Of a stretch of DNA of 64,000 bases, positions 60,688-64,000 are shown piece after piece. The stretch comes from Salsipaludibacter sp963735045 (GTDB lineage Bacteria > Actinomycetota > Nitriliruptoria > Nitriliruptorales > Nitriliruptoraceae): contig CAVTIZ010000001.1 in assembly GCA_963735045.1 (NCBI GenBank), forward strand, positions 558,001-622,000. Reading direction: 5' to 3'. The notes under the pieces were generated by a model. It searched no databases and was not told the DNA's origin. It saw only the letters and a program-made list of their open reading frames with translations. The translations under genes and the position numbers were made by a program. The number at the start of each line of letters is the position of its first letter. The stretch's first letter is position 1.

Positions 60688-61251
60688 CTACGACGTGGCG
60701 CGATGTCGGGTGCCGGTCTCGGCACGGTGGTCGGCGATGAGGATCGTGCTCAGGAGGCGTCGCCGACGGCCGGGGGCGGGTGGCAGGTCGGTGCGACGCG
60801 CCACGACGGCGCGGAGGTCGCCGACGAGGTCGTCGACCTCGGCGTCGGTGAGCCACAACGGGGTCTGGCGGTAGCCGACACGGTCCTGCTCCAGGTCGAT
60901 GCCGTCGTCGTCGAGGTAGGCGGCCATGTCGGCCAGCAGCGTGGCGACGAAGGTCGTGAACCACCGCATGTGGGTCGGTGGATCGACGCCCTGGACGTCG
61001 TCGGCGTCCAGCGAGGCGGCCCCCTCGACGACGGCGAAGGTGCGTTCGACGCTGCCCCGGACCTGGCGCCGGTCCACGACCTCGATGAGGCCAGCGTCCT
61101 CGAGCGCGGACATGTGGCGATACAGCGTCGCCTGTGCGACGTCGGCGAGGACCTGCTGGACCTGGGCCGTCGTCATCGGCCGCTGCACGAGCGTCTGGAC
61201 GATCCGCAAGCGGACCGGGTGCAGGAGAGCATCGCCGTGCAGTGCGTTCAT
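60688..61251 (-). CDS. HTH (ArsR/HTH_20-type) transcriptional regulator
   Basis: A 187-residue regulator from ATG 61251, with AGGAGA upstream. The N-terminal winged helix reads LLHPVRLRIVQTLVQRPMTTAQVQQVLADVAQATLYRHMSALEDAGL (spread over residues ~9-56), an ArsR/HTH_20 fold. The C-terminal half is helical with WFTTFVATLLADMAAYLDDDGID, probably for ligand binding or dimerisation. No metal-binding Cys set is present. It is divergent from an alpha/beta hydrolase gene with 112 bases between starts, so it probably controls that gene and itself. Confidence 0.85.
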   Translation of the reverse strand: MNALHGDALLHPVRLRIVQTLVQRPMTTAQVQQVLADVAQATLYRHMSALEDAGLIEVVDRRQVRGSVERTFAVVEGAASLDADDVQGVDPPTHMRWFTTFVATLLADMAAYLDDDGIDLEQDRVGYRQTPLWLTDAEVDDLVGDLRAVVARRTDLPPAPGRRRRLLSTILIADHRAETGTRHRATS

Positions 61252-61304
61252 GAGGTTCTCCTGTGGAAGGCCGGCAGCCGAGTCGTGCCGACACCGCCAA
61301 GTTC

Positions 61305-61339
61305 TCGTTCCTGCGAACGTTCTCAGATATGATAGTATC
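61305..61339 (+). promoter_or_regulatory. Divergent promoter/operator of regulator and hydrolase
   Basis: TATGAT (61328-61333) is a strong -10 box with a weak TCGTTC 17 bases upstream, 30 bases before the hydrolase start. The palindromes GAACGTTC (61315-61322) and GATAGTATC (61331-61339) lie in the same stretch and could be operators for the adjacent HTH regulator. Confidence 0.5.
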
Positions 61340-61363
61340 GCCAAATCCTCGGAAGACACTGCC

Positions 61364-62311
61364 ATGACCTCGTCCACCCTCAGGTTCGACTCCGGTCCGC
61401 TGTCGCTGGTCGGCAGCCTGCGTCGAGCAGATCCGTCCGCTGCTGGGCCGGGCGGGAGCGCGGCGTTGCTCATCAGCGGGTCCGGGCCGCTCGACCGGGA
61501 CTCCAACTCGCGCCAGCTCGACATCGGCGTCATGCGACAGGTTGCCGAGCGGCTCGCCCACGACGGGATCACGTCGCTGCGCTACGACAAGCGCGGCGTC
61601 GGCGAGAGCGACGGGGACTTCCATGCCGCCGGGTTCCACGACAACGTCGACGATGCGCGTGCCGCCCTCGACGCACTGCGGGCACAGCCCGGTGTCGACC
61701 CGAGTGGGATCGTGCTGGTCGGTCACAGCGAGGGGGCCAACATCGCGGTGGAGGTCGCTGCCAGCGACGACCGGCTCGCCGGGGTCGTGCTGCTGGCTGG
61801 CTCGTCGACGGATGGCGAGGTCGTCCTGCGCGAGCAGGCCGTTGCCGTGGCCGGGGCGCTGCCGGCCCCGGTCCGGTGGCTGTTGAAGGTGCTGCGCCAG
61901 GACGTCGCAGCGACGCAGGACAAGCGCCTCGCACGGCTGCGCGCAACGACCCGGGACACCGTCCGGATGCAGTTGGTCAAGGTGAACGCGAAGTGGTTCC
62001 GCGAGTTCCTCGACCACGACCCGTCCCAGTCACTGGCCACCATCGCCGCACCGGTGCTCGTGATCGCTGGCACCAAGGACATCCAGGTCGCACCCCACCA
62101 CGCGGTCCGCATCGGCGAACTGCTCGACGGCTGGGCCAGGGTCGAGGTGGTCGACGACATGAACCACCTGCTGCGTCACGAACCGGGACCGCCGAGCGTG
62201 CGCACCTACCGCAAGCAGGCGAAGCAGCCCGTGATGCCCGAACTGCTCGACCTCGTCGCCGCGTTCTGTTCGCAACCCGCCGCGCAGCGCACGCCGGGGC
62301 CCCGTCCCTGA
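61364..62311 (+). CDS. Alpha/beta hydrolase (serine aminopeptidase-like)
   Basis: A 315-residue cytosolic hydrolase from ATG 61364. Features are ALLISGSGPLDRDSNSRQLDIG, ITSLRYDKRGVGESDG, nucleophile motif GHSEGA (~124-129), the acid in VIAGTKDIQVAPHHA and catalytic His in VVDDMNHLLRHE. This pattern is the YqkD/serine aminopeptidase S33-like (Hydrolase_4) group. The substrate is likely a small ester or amide. Transcribed away from an ArsR-type regulator, so it is probably induced by the regulator's ligand. Confidence 0.9.
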   Translation: MTSSTLRFDSGPLSLVGSLRRADPSAAGPGGSAALLISGSGPLDRDSNSRQLDIGVMRQVAERLAHDGITSLRYDKRGVGESDGDFHAAGFHDNVDDARAALDALRAQPGVDPSGIVLVGHSEGANIAVEVAASDDRLAGVVLLAGSSTDGEVVLREQAVAVAGALPAPVRWLLKVLRQDVAATQDKRLARLRATTRDTVRMQLVKVNAKWFREFLDHDPSQSLATIAAPVLVIAGTKDIQVAPHHAVRIGELLDGWARVEVVDDMNHLLRHEPGPPSVRTYRKQAKQPVMPELLDLVAAFCSQPAAQRTPGPRP

Positions 62312-62589
62312 TGGCAACGGGGGTCCGCTCGACTCGTGGCTCTGGTCCTTGCCCGCACCCTCCCCGACCAGTCGCGACCCGCCTCGCGGTGACGCAACGA
62401 TGGAGGTGGACGAGACCCTCACCCGATGGACGCTGTCACTGCCCTGAGCAGGCCGTCACGAGGTCAGTCGTCGCGAACGGGCCCGGACGCGCCTCCGTTG
62501 CCCGCGCTTCAGGGGAAACGGGACCCCACCGCACAGCCGCCGACATCGCCGTCCCGCGGGAGCACGTGAGGGCGTCGCTCGTCGCCGGG

Positions 62590-63507
62590 TCAGGCGGGCT
62601 CGAGGGCGGCGCACCAGGTCGCGACGTGGTCGACGGCTGCGGCTGCGGCGGGGAAGGTGGTGAACAGGCGGAAGAACCCGTGGGGCATGCCCAGCCAGCG
62701 GGAGGCGACCACGTCCACACCGACGGCCTGCAGGTCGTCGGCCAGCGCCTCGCCCTCGGCCCGCAGGACGTCGTGCTCGGCGGTCAGCACCAGCGTGGGG
62801 GGCAGTCCGGCCAGGTCGGCCGTCGTCGGGTCGACCTCGGCCGGTGCCACCGCCGTGTCGGCGTCGCCCAGGAACTGGTCCCAGTACCAACGCATGGCCT
62901 CGGCGGACAGGCCCTCGGCGGTGCCGACGGCGTCGTCGAGGTGGTCCAGCGCCGCCCGACGCACAACGGGGTAGACCAGCGCCTGCCCGGCCAACGGTCG
63001 ACCCGCGTCCCGGGCGCGGCGCGCCAGCACCAGGGCGAGGAAGCCGCCCGCGGAGTCCCCCGCCACCACCAGTCGGGCCGGGTCGACGTCGAACCCGCCC
63101 TCGCCGGACGCCAGCGCGGCCAACACCGCGTCCCCGTCGTCGATCGCGTCCGGCCAGGCCGCCTCGGGCGCCAGCCGGTAGTCCACCGACACCACGACCA
63201 TCCCGGACCGGTCGGCCAGCCGACGACACGTCGCGTCGGCCGTGTCGAGGCTGCCGAAGACCCACCCTCCCCCGTGGAGGTACACGATCGCCCCAAGGAT
63301 CTCGCCGGGCTCCGCGGGCACGCCATGCGGGACGTAGTGCCGCGTCGCCACACCAGCGACCTCCCGGTCCGACACGGCCGCGACGTCGACCGGCGTGCCG
63401 GCGGCGTCGGGGGCCTCGCGGTCGCGCTGGGCCCGCTCCACCACGACCTGGTCGGGGGTCGGCGGGACGAACGGCTCACCGGGCTCGGCGGCGGGGTGCA
63501 GGTGCAC
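62590..63507 (-). CDS. Hormone-sensitive-lipase-family alpha/beta hydrolase
   Basis: GTG 63507 follows GAGGAGG, a near-perfect ribosome site, and gives 305 residues. The HSL motif YLHGGGWVFGS (oxyanion hole, ~90-100) and nucleophile motif GDSAGG (~162-167) are clear. The acid lies in LTAEHDVLRAEGEALADDL and His in MPHGFFRLF. Enzymes of this group cleave short-chain esters. The 278 bases before it (62312-62589) hold nothing I can recognise. Confidence 0.92.
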   Translation of the reverse strand: MHLHPAAEPGEPFVPPTPDQVVVERAQRDREAPDAAGTPVDVAAVSDREVAGVATRHYVPHGVPAEPGEILGAIVYLHGGGWVFGSLDTADATCRRLADRSGMVVVSVDYRLAPEAAWPDAIDDGDAVLAALASGEGGFDVDPARLVVAGDSAGGFLALVLARRARDAGRPLAGQALVYPVVRRAALDHLDDAVGTAEGLSAEAMRWYWDQFLGDADTAVAPAEVDPTTADLAGLPPTLVLTAEHDVLRAEGEALADDLQAVGVDVVASRWLGMPHGFFRLFTTFPAAAAAVDHVATWCAALEPA

Positions 63508-63647
63508 GGCGGACCTCCTCGGGCGTGTCCGGGCCAGTGCGGCCGGGGCCGTTCGGCGTCGGCCGTTCGGACCGGTGACGGGTGTCGCGCCGGACCATAC
63601 GGTGCGAAGCACGACGATGTCCGCCGTACGCGATCAACGAGGACGAC

Positions 63648-63815
63648 ATGGCTGACTCCCCGAACACCGACAAGGCACGAGGCAAGGTCAAGGAAGCCGC
63701 CGGCAAGGCGACCGACGACGACAACCTCGAGCAGCAGGGCAAGAACGACCAGGCCAAGGGCTCCGTCAAGGACGCCGGGCGCAAGGTCAAGGACGCGGTG
63801 ACCGGCAAGGACTGA
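63648..63815 (+). CDS. CsbD-family stress protein
   Basis: A 55-residue, highly charged, Lys/Asp/Gly-rich protein from ATG 63648 (GAGGACGAC upstream). It has the CsbD pattern KARGKVKEAAGKATDDDNLEQQGK followed by KNDQAKGSVKDAGRKVKD (two amphipathic helices). CsbD proteins accumulate under general stress in many bacteria; the mechanism is unknown. A strong hairpin follows. Confidence 0.92.
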   Translation: MADSPNTDKARGKVKEAAGKATDDDNLEQQGKNDQAKGSVKDAGRKVKDAVTGKD

Positions 63816-63836
63816 GCCACGTCCGCACGACACGCG

Positions 63837-63870
63837 CGAACGCCGCGACCGTTTCCGGTCGCGGCGTTCG
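63837..63870. terminator. Perfect 15-bp stem terminator
   Basis: CGAACGCCGCGACCG and its exact complement flank the loop TTTC, 21 bases after the CsbD stop and before the convergent gene at the right edge. It probably serves both. Confidence 0.85.
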
Positions 63871-63914
63871 TCGTGCAGCGGGTGGAAGACCCGTCGCATG
63901 GGATCAGGTCGGCG

Positions 63915-64000
63915 TCAGTGGGTCCGGCGGCCGCGCCGGAACCAGCGACGGGTGGTCGCGGGCTCGTCGCGGCGGTCGCCGGCGAGGCGCAGGAGGTCGT
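63915..64000 (-). CDS. C-terminal end of an unknown gene (5' partial)
   Basis: An open frame enters from the right edge and ends at 63915, giving DLLRLAGDRRDEPATTRR and a basic tail WFRRGRRTH. Strongly basic ends like this are common after a last membrane helix, but only 28 residues are visible. Convergent with the CsbD gene across a shared terminator. Confidence 0.4.
   Translation of the reverse strand, partial: DLLRLAGDRRDEPATTRRWFRRGRRTH

Overview
The window is a very GC-rich, densely coded actinobacterial chromosome segment. Pointers to Actinomycetota are the GC-saturated third codon positions, many GTG and one TTG starts, an LLM/F420-type oxidoreductase, a UPF0182 giant membrane protein, sortase substrates of both LPxTG and LAxTG type, and a probably leaderless cold-shock gene. 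A deep-branching halotolerant actinobacterium (Nitriliruptoria/Euzebya-like) would fit, but this is inference. No rRNA, tRNA, insertion sequence, integrase or CRISPR array was seen.

Layout. (1) 1-5600, minus: the start of a contractile-tail module (sheath, tube, a Pro/Ala-rich protein, a Mu gp43-like protein, gpD-like hub, gpV-like spike) running off the left edge, with no capsid gene before the sheath. (2) 5748-18613: metabolism and stress genes: ZIP transporter, OsmC, PLDc_N/SHOCT membrane protein, AAA ATPase, pirin, LLM oxidoreductase, MOSC protein, hydrolase-OsmC fusion, winged-helix protein, acyl-CoA synthetase, and a divergent Fur-family regulator/catalase pair. (3) 18268-32061, minus: a tightly packed seven-gene run of membrane and surface proteins (ion channel, DUF2254, UPF0182, membrane-anchored PadR-like protein, small membrane protein, and two proteins sharing seven copies of an unrecognised ~255-residue module, the last with an LAHTG sorting signal). 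Upstream lie an AT-rich perfect inverted repeat and a LysR gene reduced to its HTH. (4) 33338-42318, minus: a giant VWA plus SpaA/DUF5979-like LPRTG surface protein split by an apparent one-base deletion near 35972. (5) 42484-46533, plus: an IclR-flavin-domain fusion regulator in one operon with an NMT1-type ABC transporter. (6) 46623-49701: malic enzyme; a 44-codon secreted peptide divergent from a TrmB/LuxR regulator. (7) 49772-54713, plus: a TPP riboswitch heading thiamine pyrophosphokinase and ThiB-ThiP-ThiQ. (8) 54811-64000: a PrmC-like methyltransferase, a ThuA-domain secreted protein, an esterase/esterase/ATP-grasp operon, a degenerate gene remnant, an HTH regulator divergent from a hydrolase, an HSL-type hydrolase, a CsbD protein and a partial gene at the right edge.

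How the genes work together. The thiamine block is a textbook TPP-controlled salvage operon. The 14-kb membrane/surface operon and the neighbouring giant adhesin together suggest an investment in cell-envelope structures whose function is not described. The tail module is most simply part of a tailocin, a contractile injection system or a domesticated phage tail; what lies left of the window would decide. The peptide/regulator pair is the best candidate for an extracellular signalling circuit.
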